A stretch of 64,000 bases of DNA from Marinomonas spartinae. Lineage in GTDB: Bacteria; Pseudomonadota; Gammaproteobacteria; Pseudomonadales; Marinomonadaceae. The position numbers and the translations under genes were made by a program. This document shows, one piece after another, positions 53,949-64,000 of the stretch. How positions within the stretch are numbered: the stretch's first letter is position 1; every line of letters begins with the position of its first letter. Below the pieces are notes generated by a model that was not told the origin of the DNA, searched no databases, and worked only from the letters and a program-made list of their open reading frames with translations. The stretch is from assembly GCF_900089775.1 (NCBI RefSeq), contig NZ_FLOB01000001.1:62001-126000 (forward strand). The letters run 5' to 3'.

Positions 53949-55928
53949 TTAGTCCTGAGAAACCGTTGATTGAATGAAGAAGTCGAGTGTTTTCTCAATG
54001 GTTTCATCCATATGAATATCAGGATGCCAATCCAACAACTTGTTGGCATTTTCAATGCTTGGACGACGATGAGAAACGTCTTGATAGCCATCACCGTAGA
54101 AACTACGGCTTTCAATCGCTTTAAAGCCAGCAAAAGGAGGAAAATTGCCACGCAATGGGTGCGCTTCGAATTTTTCCAACAAAGTTTGCGCCATGTCTTT
54201 GATACTGGCTTCGTTATCTGGGTTACCAATATTAATGATCTGACCGTCACACTTGTTATCGCGGTTTTCAATAATGCGGAACAAGGCTTCGATGCCGTCT
54301 TCAATATCAGTGAAACAACGTTTTTGCGCCCCACCATCAACCAATTGAATCGGTGTCCCTTCGATCAAATTCAGGATCAATTGCGTGATGGCACGAGAAC
54401 TACCGATGCGCGCCGAATCCAAGCTGTCTAAACGAGGGCCCATCCAGTTAAATGGGCGGAATAGCGTGAAGCGTAAGCCATCTTTTGCACCGTATGCCCA
54501 AATAACGCGGTCTAGAAGCTGTTTAGACACAGAGTAGATCCAACGTTGCTTGTTAATTGGGCCAACGATTAGACGAGATGTGTCTTCATCGAAACGCTCG
54601 TCATCACACATACCATAAACCTCAGAAGTCGATGGGAAGATGATGCGTTTGTTGTATTTCACACAGTAACGAACGATTTTTAAGTTTTCTTCAAAGTCCA
54701 ATTCGAACACGCGAAGCGGATTACGGGTGTATTCGATTGGCGTTGCAATCGCAACTAGCGGAAGGATCACGTCACATTTCTTAATGTGGTATTCCAACCA
54801 CTCACTGTGAATACTAATGTCCCCTTCAACGAAGTTAAAACGCGGGTGATCCAGCAAACGGTCAATGGCACTGGCGCTGATATCCATACCGTACACTTCG
54901 TAACCGTCGTCTTTAAGAAGACGTTCAGTGAGGTGGTTACCGATAAAGCCGTTTACCCCCAAGATCAATACTTTTACACGCTTTTTCGCCGCCAAAGCCA
55001 GGCTCGCTTTTGGCCCAAGACGCATGCCTTGCGTTAAGCTCATTTCACGTGCCAGTTGCGCACCGCTTAGGAACAAACCTTGCTCAGATTGTCCCGTTTC
55101 AATTTGTAGCACGCCATCACCACAGGCTACTTGAAATGGCTCGGTGCTCAGAACCGTACCAGCGGCTTGTGTGGTTTCTTGAGAGACGATTTTCGCTTCC
55201 CAAACAATAATTTTGCGATCACCAATATAGCTGAATGCGCCAGGATAAGGCTGTGCAACCGCACGGGTTAGGTTATAAAGCGCTTGTGCACTCTTGTTCC
55301 AATCTAACTCACCATCCGCAGGGGTACGACGGCCAAAGTAAGTAGCATCTGCATCGTTTTGTGGTGTGAAGGTTAGCGTACCTGCCACGAGCGCCGGCAA
55401 TGTAGTGGCAAGCAAGGTCGCAGCCGCCGCGTCCATTTTTTTGTGTAATGTGTAAGCGGTGTCCACTTGTTCAATGTCAACGGTTTGCTGACCTGCGATA
55501 TCCCCTTGATCAGGGCGAGCAGTCATTTTATGAAGTGTGACGCCTGTTTGCGTTTCACCATTCACCAATGCCCAGTTAATGGGTGCACGACCACGGTATT
55601 TTGGCAACAAAGAGCCGTGTAGGTTGAAGGCGCCCGATTTAGCGCAATCCAACAACTCTTGGCTTAACATGTCACGGTAGTAGAAAGAGAAAAGGAAGTC
55701 TGGTTCCATCGCTTTGATGCGCTCAATCCATAATGGATGGTTCACTTCATGAGGCGCGAACACAGGCACATCATGTTTAGCACATAATTGAGCGACCGAA
55801 GCAAAAAACTGCTGTTCTTCTGGTGAGTCGGTATGAGTGAACACAGCTTGGATTTCAATGCCCGCTTCAAGTAGCTGGCTAATTCCGGTGCATCCAATAT
55901 TGTGGTAAGCAAAAACAACGGCTTTCAT
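53949..55928 (-). CDS. arnA: Bifunctional UDP-Ara4N formyltransferase / UDP-glucuronate decarboxylase ArnA
   Basis: 659 residues, near identical in length to the E. coli enzyme. The N-terminal formyltransferase half has [20 protein letters not shown] (in parts, with His and the N-x-H-x-S-L-L-P motif); the C-terminal dehydrogenase half begins [19 protein letters not shown], with STSEVYGM and a Tyr-x3-Lys in [11 protein letters not shown]. It makes UDP-Ara4O from UDP-glucuronate and N-formylates UDP-Ara4N. Start two bases after the end of arnC. Confidence 0.96.
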   Translation of the reverse strand: MKAVVFAYHNIGCTGISQLLEAGIEIQAVFTHTDSPEEQQFFASVAQLCAKHDVPVFAPHEVNHPLWIERIKAMEPDFLFSFYYRDMLSQELLDCAKSGAFNLHGSLLPKYRGRAPINWALVNGETQTGVTLHKMTARPDQGDIAGQQTVDIEQVDTAYTLHKKMDAAAATLLATTLPALVAGTLTFTPQNDADATYFGRRTPADGELDWNKSAQALYNLTRAVAQPYPGAFSYIGDRKIIVWEAKIVSQETTQAAGTVLSTEPFQVACGDGVLQIETGQSEQGLFLSGAQLAREMSLTQGMRLGPKASLALAAKKRVKVLILGVNGFIGNHLTERLLKDDGYEVYGMDISASAIDRLLDHPRFNFVEGDISIHSEWLEYHIKKCDVILPLVAIATPIEYTRNPLRVFELDFEENLKIVRYCVKYNKRIIFPSTSEVYGMCDDERFDEDTSRLIVGPINKQRWIYSVSKQLLDRVIWAYGAKDGLRFTLFRPFNWMGPRLDSLDSARIGSSRAITQLILNLIEGTPIQLVDGGAQKRCFTDIEDGIEALFRIIENRDNKCDGQIINIGNPDNEASIKDMAQTLLEKFEAHPLRGNFPPFAGFKAIESRSFYGDGYQDVSHRRPSIENANKLLDWHPDIHMDETIEKTLDFFIQSTVSQD

Positions 55929-55929
55929 A

Positions 55930-56916
55930 TTATTCTTTCTCTTTTAAAAATGGCGAAGTAGAAGATCCTGAACGGACTATTTTCTGAATAAAGTAACGAG
56001 GGCGAGCGCGAACATCGTTGTACATTCTGCCAATGTATTCACCCAACAGCCCCATACCAATAAATTGCGCGCCAACAAAAATAAACAGCACAGCAAATAA
56101 GGTAAACACACCATCGCCCGCCCAAACAGGACCTTGAACGAGACGTAAAATAATCAATAAAAAGGCGAAGAAAAAACCTGCGCCAGCAATTAATGACCCC
56201 ACAATGCTCAATAGACGTAATGGCGTGGTTGTCATACAAGTAATGAGGTCAAACATCAAGTTGATCAGTTTCATCACACTGTATTTTGAATCGCCAAATT
56301 CACGCTCGGCATGATCCACATCGATCTCAGTGGTCTTTCTTGCAAAGCTATTGGCTAAAATCGGGATAAAGGTGCTGCGTTCGTGACATTGCAACATTGC
56401 ATCAATGACGTGTCGGCGATAAGCACGGAGCATACAACCATAATCACTCATTTGCACTCCGGTGGCACGGCGCACACCGCCATTGATAATTTTCGAAGGC
56501 AATGTACGGAAAAGCGAATCTTTACGGCGTTTACGCACCGTGCCAATCACATCATAACCTTCGTCAGCTTTAGCAACCAAACGAGGAATTTCTTCCGGCG
56601 GGTTTTGTAAATCCGCATCCAAGGTAATCACCAAATCCGCATCAACGATTTCAAAACCAGCCATAATGGCCGCATGCTGACCATAATTACGGTTCAGCAA
56701 GACACCCACAATATGACTATCGGGTTGGTCAGACGCCTCTTGAATCAGTTGGGCTGAACGGTCATGACTGCCATCATCAACTAAAATAATATCGTAGTCG
56801 CGATCTATAAGACGACAAGCACTGTCCGTACGTCGGATTAATTCCGGCAAGCTCTCTTCTTCGTTATAGACTGGAATAACGATGGCGACATTCGAAATGT
56901 CTGTTTTATTATGCAC
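55930..56916 (-). CDS. arnC: Undecaprenyl-phosphate 4-deoxy-4-formamido-L-arabinose transferase ArnC
   Basis: 328 residues, GT2 glycosyltransferase: [55 protein letters not shown], then two C-terminal membrane helices ([20 protein letters not shown] and [20 protein letters not shown]). It transfers Ara4FN from UDP to undecaprenyl phosphate on the cytoplasmic face. Five bases after arnB. Confidence 0.95.
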   Translation of the reverse strand: MHNKTDISNVAIVIPVYNEEESLPELIRRTDSACRLIDRDYDIILVDDGSHDRSAQLIQEASDQPDSHIVGVLLNRNYGQHAAIMAGFEIVDADLVITLDADLQNPPEEIPRLVAKADEGYDVIGTVRKRRKDSLFRTLPSKIINGGVRRATGVQMSDYGCMLRAYRRHVIDAMLQCHERSTFIPILANSFARKTTEIDVDHAEREFGDSKYSVMKLINLMFDLITCMTTTPLRLLSIVGSLIAGAGFFFAFLLIILRLVQGPVWAGDGVFTLFAVLFIFVGAQFIGMGLLGEYIGRMYNDVRARPRYFIQKIVRSGSSTSPFLKEKE

Positions 56917-56921
56917 TTTTG

Positions 56922-58067
56922 TTATTTCTCCAAAATGTCATTAATAGCATCCAGAACTCGTTGAACATCCTGCTCCGTCATATCTGGAAAAAGCGGAATG
57001 GAACACAATCGGCTGGAATTCCATTCTGTATTTGGCAACGAAATCTCAGGGAACCGTTGACGGTAATAATGTTGCGAATGCACGGCACGGAAATGGATAC
57101 CAGAGCCAATATTGCGCTCTTTAAGCTCTGCCATAAACTGCTCGCGAGTGAGACCACATGTCTCAGGGTCAATACGCACAATCATCAAATGCCAGGCATG
57201 AACATGGGGGTAATCTACTAGAGCTAAAGGCTGAAGAGGCGTATTTTTCAGTCCTTCAAGATAGACGTTTGCCAAATCCGCACGTTGCTGATTTAACTTA
57301 GCCAAACGGGCGAATTGACCTAGTGCCAACGCCGCATTCATATCGGGTAAGTTGTATTTAAAGCCAGGAATCATCACTTCTGCCTGAGGCTTACGCCCCT
57401 GCATTTGGCGATCAAATGCGTCCACCCCTAAGCCATGAAAGCGCAACATTCTTAATTGTTCCGCTAAGGCATCGTCGTCGGTGGTAATCACACCGCCCTC
57501 TGCACTGGTGACATTCTTAATCGCATGAAGTGAAAAGATCGCCGTGCCCGCCTGGCCTATTGGCGTACCATGATAAGAGGTTCCAATGGCATGGGCTGCG
57601 TCTTCTACCAAGGGAATGTTATGCGACTTGGCAATGGCATTAAGCGCGTTCAAATCTACTGGGGCACCAGCATAATGAACAGGAACGATGGCTTTCGTTT
57701 TCGATGTGATCGCTTGTTCTAATGCATCTGCCGTCATCATCAATGTGTCTTTGTCCACATCCACAAACACTGGGGTCGCCCCCAACAGACAGATAATGTT
57801 GGCAGTCGAAACCCAAGTTTGTGATGGCGTAATCACTTCATCGCCAGGCCCCACCCCTAACGCTAATAACGTCAAATGCATACCCGCCGTCGCAGAGGAG
57901 ATGGCAATAGCATGTCGACAGCCTAAATAATCACAAAAAGCCTCTTCCAACGCATTGGTTTTAGGGCCTGTTGTAATCCAACCAGAAGACAACACTTCTG
58001 CAACGGCAGCAATATCATCCTGGTCGATAGCAGGACGGGAAAAAGGCAAAAACTCTAACGAAGGCAT
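56922..58067 (-). CDS. arnB: UDP-L-Ara4O aminotransferase ArnB
   Basis: 381 residues from the ATG at 58067 ([20 protein letters not shown]), which fits the family start; an upstream frame to 58106 is not supported. PLP-dependent DegT/ArnB family: [29 protein letters not shown], and the PLP Lys in [15 protein letters not shown]. It transaminates UDP-Ara4O to UDP-Ara4N. First gene of the arnBCADTEF operon. No PmrA or PhoP box is recognised upstream. Confidence 0.95.
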   Translation of the reverse strand: MPSLEFLPFSRPAIDQDDIAAVAEVLSSGWITTGPKTNALEEAFCDYLGCRHAIAISSATAGMHLTLLALGVGPGDEVITPSQTWVSTANIICLLGATPVFVDVDKDTLMMTADALEQAITSKTKAIVPVHYAGAPVDLNALNAIAKSHNIPLVEDAAHAIGTSYHGTPIGQAGTAIFSLHAIKNVTSAEGGVITTDDDALAEQLRMLRFHGLGVDAFDRQMQGRKPQAEVMIPGFKYNLPDMNAALALGQFARLAKLNQQRADLANVYLEGLKNTPLQPLALVDYPHVHAWHLMIVRIDPETCGLTREQFMAELKERNIGSGIHFRAVHSQHYYRQRFPEISLPNTEWNSSRLCSIPLFPDMTEQDVQRVLDAINDILEK

Positions 58068-58185
58068 TCCTGAGCTCCACAATAGAATTGCTTTAGAAAA
58101 TACCAATCAATATACAATACCGTTGGCAGAGATTCTTTATAGCGCATTTATGGTCAATAAATTATGAAAAAATGGTCTAAAACAC

Positions 58186-58216
58186 GATAATAAAACAAAT
58201 AGTTTGTTATTTTATC
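58186..58216. promoter_or_regulatory. Imperfect AT-rich palindrome upstream of arnB
   Basis: GATAATAAAACAAA faces TTTGTTATTTTATC around a 3-nt centre, with two mismatches, about 120 bp before arnB. Could be an operator or a hairpin for transcripts leaving the epimerase gene on the same strand. Confidence 0.35.
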
Positions 58217-58338
58217 ATGTAAACTAGCTCGATTGAGACTCCCTAATAAGAATCCCCTTTTTATTATCCACGTAAAGAAAAAGCAAGCTACAAGAAAAAG
58301 CCAAGCGTCCTTTATTGATAAAATAGACAAAGCACGCT

Positions 58339-59193
58339 TTAGACAGACCTTTCTTGCCGGTATTGCTCGACTAATGGTAAGTAGCCCGATACATAACTGG
58401 GGTATTGAAAACAAAACCCTGTTTCAACAAGCGATTTGTTACTAATACGCTTGCCCGTTTTCGGTAAAAAAGCCTGGGCATTATCTGGAATATTCGCAGG
58501 AACACCCAATAAACGAGCAATACAGAGTTTGACCTCCCACATAGATACAGGGGTATGATCCGTTACTTCATAATGAGCTAACAGAGTCTCGCCATGTAGA
58601 GCACGACTTGCCAAATGCAGTAACGCTCGCACCACATCGTCTCGATGAACCCGATTCGTCCAGCTATTTTTATCCCAAGATTCAGCCGACATCACTTTTT
58701 TCAGCAAGCGATAACGACCCGGTCCGTAAATTCCCGAACAACGCACCGCAACCGAGGGCAACGCCTTTGCCAAGACCTGTTCTGCCTCCAGAATCCACTG
58801 TGAAGAAGCAGAATCGGGTCTTTGGGGTTCAGTGTTTTCATCAATCCAGTCCCCCTGATTTTGTCCATAGATACTGGTACTCGACACAAAGAATACCTGT
58901 GGCTGAGTCGCACGATACCTTTCTACTATTCGGGTTGCCGTCTCGTAGTAAGCGGCGCGATAAGCGGTTTCATTATATTCTTGCGGCGTCATGATCAAAA
59001 AAATCAAATCCACATCAGGCAATTGCTCATCACTAAACTGCGTGAGATCACCCGTTATGCCGTGGACACCCGATGGGAAATAGAGACCAGTACGACGAAT
59101 CGCACTCACCTGATGGCCTTGCTCCACAAGGGCTGGCGCAATACCAGCTCCCAAATCACCACATCCGGCGATTAAAATTCGTTTCGCTATCAT
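58339..59193 (-). CDS. SDR-family NAD(P)-dependent epimerase (YeeZ-like)
   Basis: 284 residues, extended short-chain dehydrogenase fold: RILIAGCGDLGAGIAPALVE (nucleotide-binding), FVSSTSIYGQNQGDW (Tyr of the active site in SIYG), and VAVRCSGIYGPGRYRLLKKV. The usual YxxxK is not obvious. It resembles YeeZ, whose reaction is unknown. Divergent from oxyR. Located upstream of arn on the same strand, separated by about 270 bp, so probably independent. Confidence 0.83.
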   Translation of the reverse strand: MIAKRILIAGCGDLGAGIAPALVEQGHQVSAIRRTGLYFPSGVHGITGDLTQFSDEQLPDVDLIFLIMTPQEYNETAYRAAYYETATRIVERYRATQPQVFFVSSTSIYGQNQGDWIDENTEPQRPDSASSQWILEAEQVLAKALPSVAVRCSGIYGPGRYRLLKKVMSAESWDKNSWTNRVHRDDVVRALLHLASRALHGETLLAHYEVTDHTPVSMWEVKLCIARLLGVPANIPDNAQAFLPKTGKRISNKSLVETGFCFQYPSYVSGYLPLVEQYRQERSV

Positions 59194-59315
59194 AAAAGTC
59201 TCCTAAATAAGCCACAAAATTTAAGTAATAAAAGCGCAAACAGTATTAACCGATACACCTTATCAAATTTTGTATTATCATAGTTATTAACAATGAACTG
59301 GTTGAGGGATTCGCA

Positions 59316-60221
59316 ATGACATTAACAGAGTTAAAATACGTTGTTATGTTGGCACAGGAAAAGCATTTTGGACATGCTGCCGAAAAATGCTATGTGTCAC
59401 AACCGACATTAAGCGTTGCAGTAAAAAAGCTTGAAGAGGAACTGGGTGCCGCCATTTTTGAGCGTAGCAAAAGCTCTGTGTACATTACACCGCTCGGCGA
59501 ACAAATTGTCGCGCAAGCAAAACGTGTCTTGGAACAGGCGAATACTATCAAAGAATTAGCTTCATCCGGTCATAACCAGTTAAAAGGCCCTATTAAAGTA
59601 GGTGCTATTTTTACCATTGCACCGTATCTTTTTCCTTTTATGATTCCTACATTGCGCTCTATCACCAATGATATGCCTTTAATCATAGAAGAAGACCTGA
59701 CAGAAAACCTCCGCCCCAAGCTACGCAATGGGGAACTGGATGCCATCATTATCGCCCTACCTTTTCGTGAGCCAGATGTGGTGACACAACCAATCTATGA
59801 AGAAGAGTTTGTGGTGCTGATGCCTAAAGACCACCCTTGGACAAAATTGTCCCACATCCATACCGATCAACTGTCAACCGACAACCTATTATTGTTAGGT
59901 AAAGGACATTGTTTTAGCGAGCAAGTATTAGAAGCTTGCCCCATGGTTAGAGAAGACGAGTTCGGTGAAGGACGCACCATTGTCAATGGCAGCTCCTTAG
60001 AGACCATTCGCTATATGGTTGCCTCAGGACTGGGTGTGACGGTATTACCGAAATCGGCGGTGACCAATATCGATAATAGCCTGCTGGAAATACGGCCTTT
60101 TGCAGATCCCGTTCCCAAACGTACCGTGGCCCTCGCTTGGCGAGCCAGCTTTCCACGCCCTAATGCCATTGATGCGGTTAGCCAATCCATCCGTGAAGCC
60201 AGTAAAAAGCTCGAGCTATAA
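59316..60221 (+). CDS. oxyR: Hydrogen-peroxide-inducible genes activator OxyR
   Basis: 301-residue LysR-type regulator. The helix-turn-helix is near the N-terminus (HFGHAAEKCYVSQPTLSVAV). The two redox cysteines of OxyR are conserved with the right spacing: GHCFSEQVLEAC (Cys-x8-Cys). The effector domain also shows LPFREPDVVTQPIYEEEFVV. It senses peroxide through a disulfide and activates antioxidant genes. Followed by recG after eight bases, an arrangement common in gammaproteobacteria. Confidence 0.93.
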   Translation: MTLTELKYVVMLAQEKHFGHAAEKCYVSQPTLSVAVKKLEEELGAAIFERSKSSVYITPLGEQIVAQAKRVLEQANTIKELASSGHNQLKGPIKVGAIFTIAPYLFPFMIPTLRSITNDMPLIIEEDLTENLRPKLRNGELDAIIIALPFREPDVVTQPIYEEEFVVLMPKDHPWTKLSHIHTDQLSTDNLLLLGKGHCFSEQVLEACPMVREDEFGEGRTIVNGSSLETIRYMVASGLGVTVLPKSAVTNIDNSLLEIRPFADPVPKRTVALAWRASFPRPNAIDAVSQSIREASKKLEL

Positions 60222-60229
60222 ATTAAATT

Positions 60230-62311
60230 ATGATGGATGATCTCGACACACAAGATGTCAGAGAACTAAAAGGCGTTGGCAATGCCATGGCCGAAAAGCT
60301 GGCGAAACTGCACATTAACACGGTGCAGGATTTACTATTCCATCTGCCCATTCGCTATCAGGATCGCACTCGCGTGGTGCCCATAGGGCAGTTACGTTTT
60401 GGTGATGAAGCCGTTATAGAAGGGGTGGTCACGGGCTGCGAAATCAAAATGGGAAAGCGCCGTAGCTTGTTGTGTCGTATGAAAGATGGAACGGGCACCT
60501 TATACCTGCGTTTTTTTCATTTCTCTGCGGCGCAAAAGAAACAGCTCGAATCAGGAAAAAAGATCCGTTGTTTTGGCGAAGTACGTCGGGGCAGTACTGG
60601 CTTTGAGATGTATCACCCGGAATATAAGCTCATTGATGAAGGGTCAACATTAGGTGAATCGGATCAATTGACCCCTATTTACCCCTTAACAGATGGGCTC
60701 ACACAACCCAAAATTCGCCAATTATGCGAACAAGCTTTAGAACGCCTCACACCTTATAATTTAAAAGAATGGCTTCCAGACGAGATTCGCCAGCCATTCA
60801 GCTTGCCTAACCTAGCGGACGCCATTCGTTTTTTGCACCACCCTACAACCGATGCAAATTTAGAGCAGCTGAAAGCGGGGGCCCACCCAGCCCAATACCG
60901 TTTGTCGTTTGAAGAGTTGATGGCCCATCAATTGTCTTTGATCGGAAAGAAGATCAAGGCCAAAGAAGATAAAGCCATTCAAGTCACAGAAAGTGGCACC
61001 TTGGCGCAACGTTTACTAAGCCAGCTCCCCTTTTCGCCAACCAATGCTCAGCAACGAGTCTTTCAAGATATACTGCATGATCTAGCTTCAGGCCACCCCA
61101 TGTTACGCTTGGTACAAGGAGACGTTGGTTCCGGTAAGACACTGGTAGCGGCCCTTGCAACGGCCGCCGTCGTTCAAGCAGGTTTTCAGGTGGCCATTAT
61201 GGCTCCGACTGAAATTCTTGCCGAACAGCATTTAACGAATTTTACTCAATGGTTCACCCCTCTGGGTTTAAAAGTCGCCTGGATGGCCGGCAAGGTCAAA
61301 GGCAAAGCCCGTGAAAGTGAACTGGCTGATATAGCCTCCGGTGCCGCACAGATTGTCGTAGGGACGCATGCCCTCTTTCAAGAAAGTATCGTATTTGATC
61401 GTCTCGCTTTGGCGATTATCGATGAACAGCACCGTTTTGGTGTACACCAACGTATGGCACTGCGTGAAAAAGGCCTAAAACAGGGCTTTCAACCCCACCA
61501 ACTAATTATGACCGCAACCCCCATTCCTCGGACATTAGCCATGTCGGCTTATGCCGACCTTGACTGTTCCATTATTGATGAATTACCGCCCGGACGTACC
61601 CCAGTCAATACCATTGTGGTATCTGACCAACGTCGAGGTGAAGTCATAGAACGCGTCAAACAGGGCTGCCAAGAAGGAAAACAGGCCTACTGGGTATGCA
61701 CTCTGATAGACGAATCGGAAGCCTTACAATGCCAAGCGGCTGAAGACACCGCAATCTTGCTACAAGAACAACTGAGCAACCTAAAAATTGGCTTGGTACA
61801 CGGCCGACTCAAGGCACAAGAAAAAGCGGACATTATGGCCCGTTTTAAAGCAGGTGAACTGCAATTACTCGTCGCCACAACAGTCATTGAAGTAGGCGTA
61901 GATGTACCGAATGCCAGTTTAATGGTTATCGAAAACCCAGAACGCCTCGGTTTAGCGCAACTTCATCAATTACGCGGCCGAGTTGGCCGTGGGCAAGCGG
62001 CGAGCCATTGCGTGTTACTTTATAAGGCACCACTTGGCGAACAGGGTAAAGCCCGATTATCAACCATGAGAGAAACCAGCGATGGTTTTAAAATTGCTGA
62101 GAAGGATTTGGAGTTACGCGGACCAGGTGAATTACTAGGCACCAGACAAACAGGACTGTGGGAATTCAAAGTTGCCGATTTGCAAAGAGACAAAGCCCTA
62201 CTCGATGATGTCCAACAAGCAGCCGTTCAATTGCATCAGCGATACCCAGAGCGAATCCCCCCAATCCTGTCTCGCTGGCTGCCTGACCACGCCCGTTATC
62301 TGAATGTTTAG
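60230..62311 (+). CDS. recG: ATP-dependent DNA helicase RecG
   Basis: 693 residues. The N-terminal wedge/OB domain (GVGNAMAEKLAKLHINTVQD, LLFHLPIRYQDRT) precedes helicase motifs: I VQGDVGSGKTLVAAL, II IIDEQHRFGVHQR (DEQH), III MTATPIPRTLAMSAYADLD, V and VI VATTVIEVGVDVPNASLMVI and QLRGRVGRG. It remodels stalled forks and Holliday junctions. The last four bases overlap the end of the convergent Lrp-type gene. Confidence 0.96.
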   Translation: MMDDLDTQDVRELKGVGNAMAEKLAKLHINTVQDLLFHLPIRYQDRTRVVPIGQLRFGDEAVIEGVVTGCEIKMGKRRSLLCRMKDGTGTLYLRFFHFSAAQKKQLESGKKIRCFGEVRRGSTGFEMYHPEYKLIDEGSTLGESDQLTPIYPLTDGLTQPKIRQLCEQALERLTPYNLKEWLPDEIRQPFSLPNLADAIRFLHHPTTDANLEQLKAGAHPAQYRLSFEELMAHQLSLIGKKIKAKEDKAIQVTESGTLAQRLLSQLPFSPTNAQQRVFQDILHDLASGHPMLRLVQGDVGSGKTLVAALATAAVVQAGFQVAIMAPTEILAEQHLTNFTQWFTPLGLKVAWMAGKVKGKARESELADIASGAAQIVVGTHALFQESIVFDRLALAIIDEQHRFGVHQRMALREKGLKQGFQPHQLIMTATPIPRTLAMSAYADLDCSIIDELPPGRTPVNTIVVSDQRRGEVIERVKQGCQEGKQAYWVCTLIDESEALQCQAAEDTAILLQEQLSNLKIGLVHGRLKAQEKADIMARFKAGELQLLVATTVIEVGVDVPNASLMVIENPERLGLAQLHQLRGRVGRGQAASHCVLLYKAPLGEQGKARLSTMRETSDGFKIAEKDLELRGPGELLGTRQTGLWEFKVADLQRDKALLDDVQQAAVQLHQRYPERIPPILSRWLPDHARYLNV

Positions 62312-62784
62312 CGAATATTCACCACCGTGGTATTTTTTACTTCTTCCATCGCAACATAGGTTCTAGACTCTCGAACATGGGGCAGAGTCAGCAGAGTTTC
62401 CCCTAATAATTGACGATAAGTATCCATACTAGACACGCGAGCTTTTAATAAATATTCAAAATCCCCAGCGATTAAATGACACTCTAGAATCTCCGGAATC
62501 TCAGAGACAGCTACTTTGAATTCATTAAACCCCTCGGGGGATGTGGTTTTCAAACGAATCTCGACAAACACCAGCAAGCCAGCGTCAACTTTTTTGGGAT
62601 CGACTAGAGCGCAATAGCCAGTGATATAACCATTACGTTCTAAGCGACGCACCCTTTCTAAACAAGGTGTCGCACTCAGCCCAACTCGGCTGGCAAGTTC
62701 AACGTTAGACAAGCGACCATTATCTTGCAGTTCTCGCAGTATTTTTTTGTCTAAGCGGTCAAGCGGTTTGGTTGAGTTGTCCAT
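62308..62784 (-). CDS. Lrp/AsnC family transcriptional regulator
   Basis: 158 residues. N-terminal helix-turn-helix (LDKKILRELQDNGRLSNVEL, ASRVGLSATPCLERVRRLE) and C-terminal RAM domain (FVEIRLKTTSPEGFNEFK, CHLIAGDFEYLLKARVSSMD). Length and sequence are close to Lrp itself, the leucine-responsive global regulator, but paralogues are common so I do not assign the symbol. The upstream gap leads to an amino-acid ABC transporter gene, a typical Lrp target. Confidence 0.9.
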   Translation of the reverse strand: MDNSTKPLDRLDKKILRELQDNGRLSNVELASRVGLSATPCLERVRRLERNGYITGYCALVDPKKVDAGLLVFVEIRLKTTSPEGFNEFKVAVSEIPEILECHLIAGDFEYLLKARVSSMDTYRQLLGETLLTLPHVRESRTYVAMEEVKNTTVVNIR

Positions 62785-63291
62785 TTTGCATGGATCTCCT
62801 TACGTCACACTAAAGTTTTCTTAAGTCTATCATGGAGATGGCAACTTATGGGAAACGCTTTTTATCAATAGAACAAGAATAAAATACATGTTCTTTCTGA
62901 CAAAGACAGCCTCAAAGCACCATTAAAGTGCAAAGTTAAAAAAGCGCACAGCAATGATACATTTTGTATCAGTTTTCGTTTTTCCCAACATTTTTACAAT
63001 TTTGTTTGCCCCATAAATAAGCATTTATAACCGTCCCAATTGCCAGTATAGAGCAGATAAAAAAGTAAAAAACATGCACATTATGTCGTGATATTGTCAT
63101 TTTACTCTTGACTGAACCTGTGAAAGAGGCATTCTATACCGTGCAATTAGCACTTTTCAGGTAAACGTGCTGCTTTGTTTTGGAAAAAAATAAATAAATG
63201 TTGGCAACTGTTTTGCATATTCCTTACGAAGTACTGGATACTGTAAAGTTTTTGAGAACAACATACTAAAATATGCCTGGGAGGCGAAAAA
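62785..63291. other. Divergent intergenic region with a palindrome
   Basis: About 507 bp between the Lrp-type gene and the amino-acid binding protein. Contains a perfect palindrome TGATACA-TTT-TGTATCA (62955-62971), a candidate operator. No coding sequence is supported. GGAGGC lies 9 bases before the ATG of the binding protein. Confidence 0.5.
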
Positions 63292-64000
63292 ATGAAATCG
63301 AACGTTGGCAAAATACTCTCAACAGCCGCAATTACTGCCGCTATTAGTACTGGTGCAGTCGCGGGCACACTTGATGATGTAAAACAAAAAGGCTTTATAC
63401 AGTGCGGCGTAAGCCAAGGTGTACCCGGTTTCTCAAACGCAGACAACAAAGGTAACTGGTCTGGTATTGACGTCGATGGTTGCCGAGCAGTAGCAGCGGC
63501 TATTTTTAATGACCCTTCAAAAGTAAAGTTCACACCGCTTTCCGCTAAAGAACGCTTTACCGCCTTGCAATCTGGCGAGATCGACATGCTATCTCGTAAT
63601 ACCACATGGACCTACACACGAGATGTATCACTTGGCCTCGATTTCACCGCCATCACTTTCTATGACGGACAAGGCTTTATGGTTCGTAAAGAGCTGGGAG
63701 TTAAATCCGCGAAAGATCTAGACGGTGCGACAGTCTGTACGCAATCAGGCACCACTACAGAATTAAACATGGCCGACTTTTTCCGTAAAAATAACATGTC
63801 TTACGTGCCAGTTATTATTCAAAAGGCAGACGAGGCTGTTGCCGCTTACGACTCTGGCCGCTGTGACGTATTTACCACAGACAAATCTGGCTTAGCCGCT
63901 TGGCGTACCAAACTCAAAAACCCAAGCGACAATATCATTCTTCCTGAAACTATTTCTAAAGAGCCACTAGGCCCTGTTGTTCGCCAAGGTGATGAACAGT
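63292..64000 (+). CDS. Amino-acid ABC transporter periplasmic binding protein (AapJ-type), 3' end missing
   Basis: The first 236 residues are present. Signal peptide MKSNVGKILSTAAITAAIST then GAVAG. The mature protein starts TLDDVKQKGFIQCGVSQGVP, with GIDVDGCRAVAAAIF, FTALQSGEIDMLSRNTTWTY and LDGATVCTQSGTTTELNMAD as in general L-amino-acid (AapJ/BztA) binding proteins, which are about 340 residues. The two extra Cys pairs typical of the group are visible (QCGV..DGCR, TVCTQ..GRCDV). Permease and ATPase genes should follow to the right. Lrp control is plausible from the neighbour. Confidence 0.92.
   Translation, partial: MKSNVGKILSTAAITAAISTGAVAGTLDDVKQKGFIQCGVSQGVPGFSNADNKGNWSGIDVDGCRAVAAAIFNDPSKVKFTPLSAKERFTALQSGEIDMLSRNTTWTYTRDVSLGLDFTAITFYDGQGFMVRKELGVKSAKDLDGATVCTQSGTTTELNMADFFRKNNMSYVPVIIQKADEAVAAYDSGRCDVFTTDKSGLAAWRTKLKNPSDNIILPETISKEPLGPVVRQGDEQ

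Noticed and set aside
63147..63605. Minus-strand open frame of 152 codons at the right end
   Set aside because: It is antisense to the amino-acid binding protein gene, whose signal peptide and family motifs are clear.
1..64000. CRISPR arrays and tRNA or rRNA genes
   Set aside because: No regularly spaced repeats of CRISPR type and no tRNA- or rRNA-like stretch was noticed on reading; an automated scan (tRNAscan, CRISPR finder) would be needed to exclude them fully.

Overview
The window reads as the chromosome of a marine gammaproteobacterium, most likely Marinomonas or a close Oceanospirillales relative. That placement is inferred from the order rph-yicC ... gmk-rpoZ-spoT-ridA, the arn operon, and the oxyR-recG pair together with lrp-like and polar amino-acid uptake genes; no rRNA or tRNA gene is present to confirm it. 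Core genes occupy about 1-4.7 kb and 34-64 kb. The block from about 4.7 to 31.8 kb is accessory DNA.

Left core (1-4669): the 3' part of a sugar-type ABC ATPase, a lipoprotein 5'-nucleotidase, rph (RNase PH) and, divergently, yicC. The accessory block starts at the yicC stop codon. I read it as two genomic islands in tandem, both targeted to the 3' end of yicC. The last eight codons of yicC (E-Q-I-Q-N-I-E-stop, 4646-4669) recur at 20679-20702 with four synonymous changes, and again, more degenerate, at 31814-31836. About 70 bp before each right-hand copy lies a pair of direct repeats with a 12-bp period, which look like integrase arm sites.

Island 1 (4670-20702) carries an intact P4-type tyrosine integrase; a cytosine-5 methyltransferase facing a HEPN plus DUF262 gene pair (a probable defence cassette); a short RadC, two DUF2787-like proteins and a small membrane protein; a WYL regulator with a twin operator; two small exported cysteine-pair proteins; a transposase with its helix-turn-helix at the wrong end; a decayed segmental duplication; RNase HI; an AlpA-type regulator; and three tandem inovirus-Gp2/YfjJ-like paralogues.

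Island 2 (20703-31836) keeps only 25 codons of its integrase and carries an indigoidine-type cluster. On the minus strand are the single-module NRPS indC, indA (pseudouridine-5'-phosphate glycosidase) and a MarR/PecS-like regulator. On the plus strand are a uracil phosphoribosyltransferase-like gene, a PecM-like exporter, a deleted flavin reductase, a tautomerase and the HAD phosphatase indB. Three 24-bp operator-like palindromes sit before indC, the regulator and the plus-strand operon. The local phosphopantetheinyl transferase gene is broken by a frameshift and a truncation.

Right of the islands are a small beta-sandwich-like protein plus class-3 lipase pair (possible immunity/effector pair), a soluble chemoreceptor with a degenerate CZB domain, a nimR/nimT-like AraC/MFS pair, an AraC-GyrI regulator, an LtaS-type sulfatase with an in-frame TGA 44 codons before its apparent natural end, a membrane chemoreceptor, and a histidine kinase/EAL response regulator operon. 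Then come gmk-rpoZ-spoT-ridA, the seven-gene arnBCADTEF lipid A modification operon (minus strand), an SDR epimerase, oxyR-recG, a convergent Lrp/AsnC regulator, and the start of an amino-acid ABC transporter binding protein that runs off the right edge.
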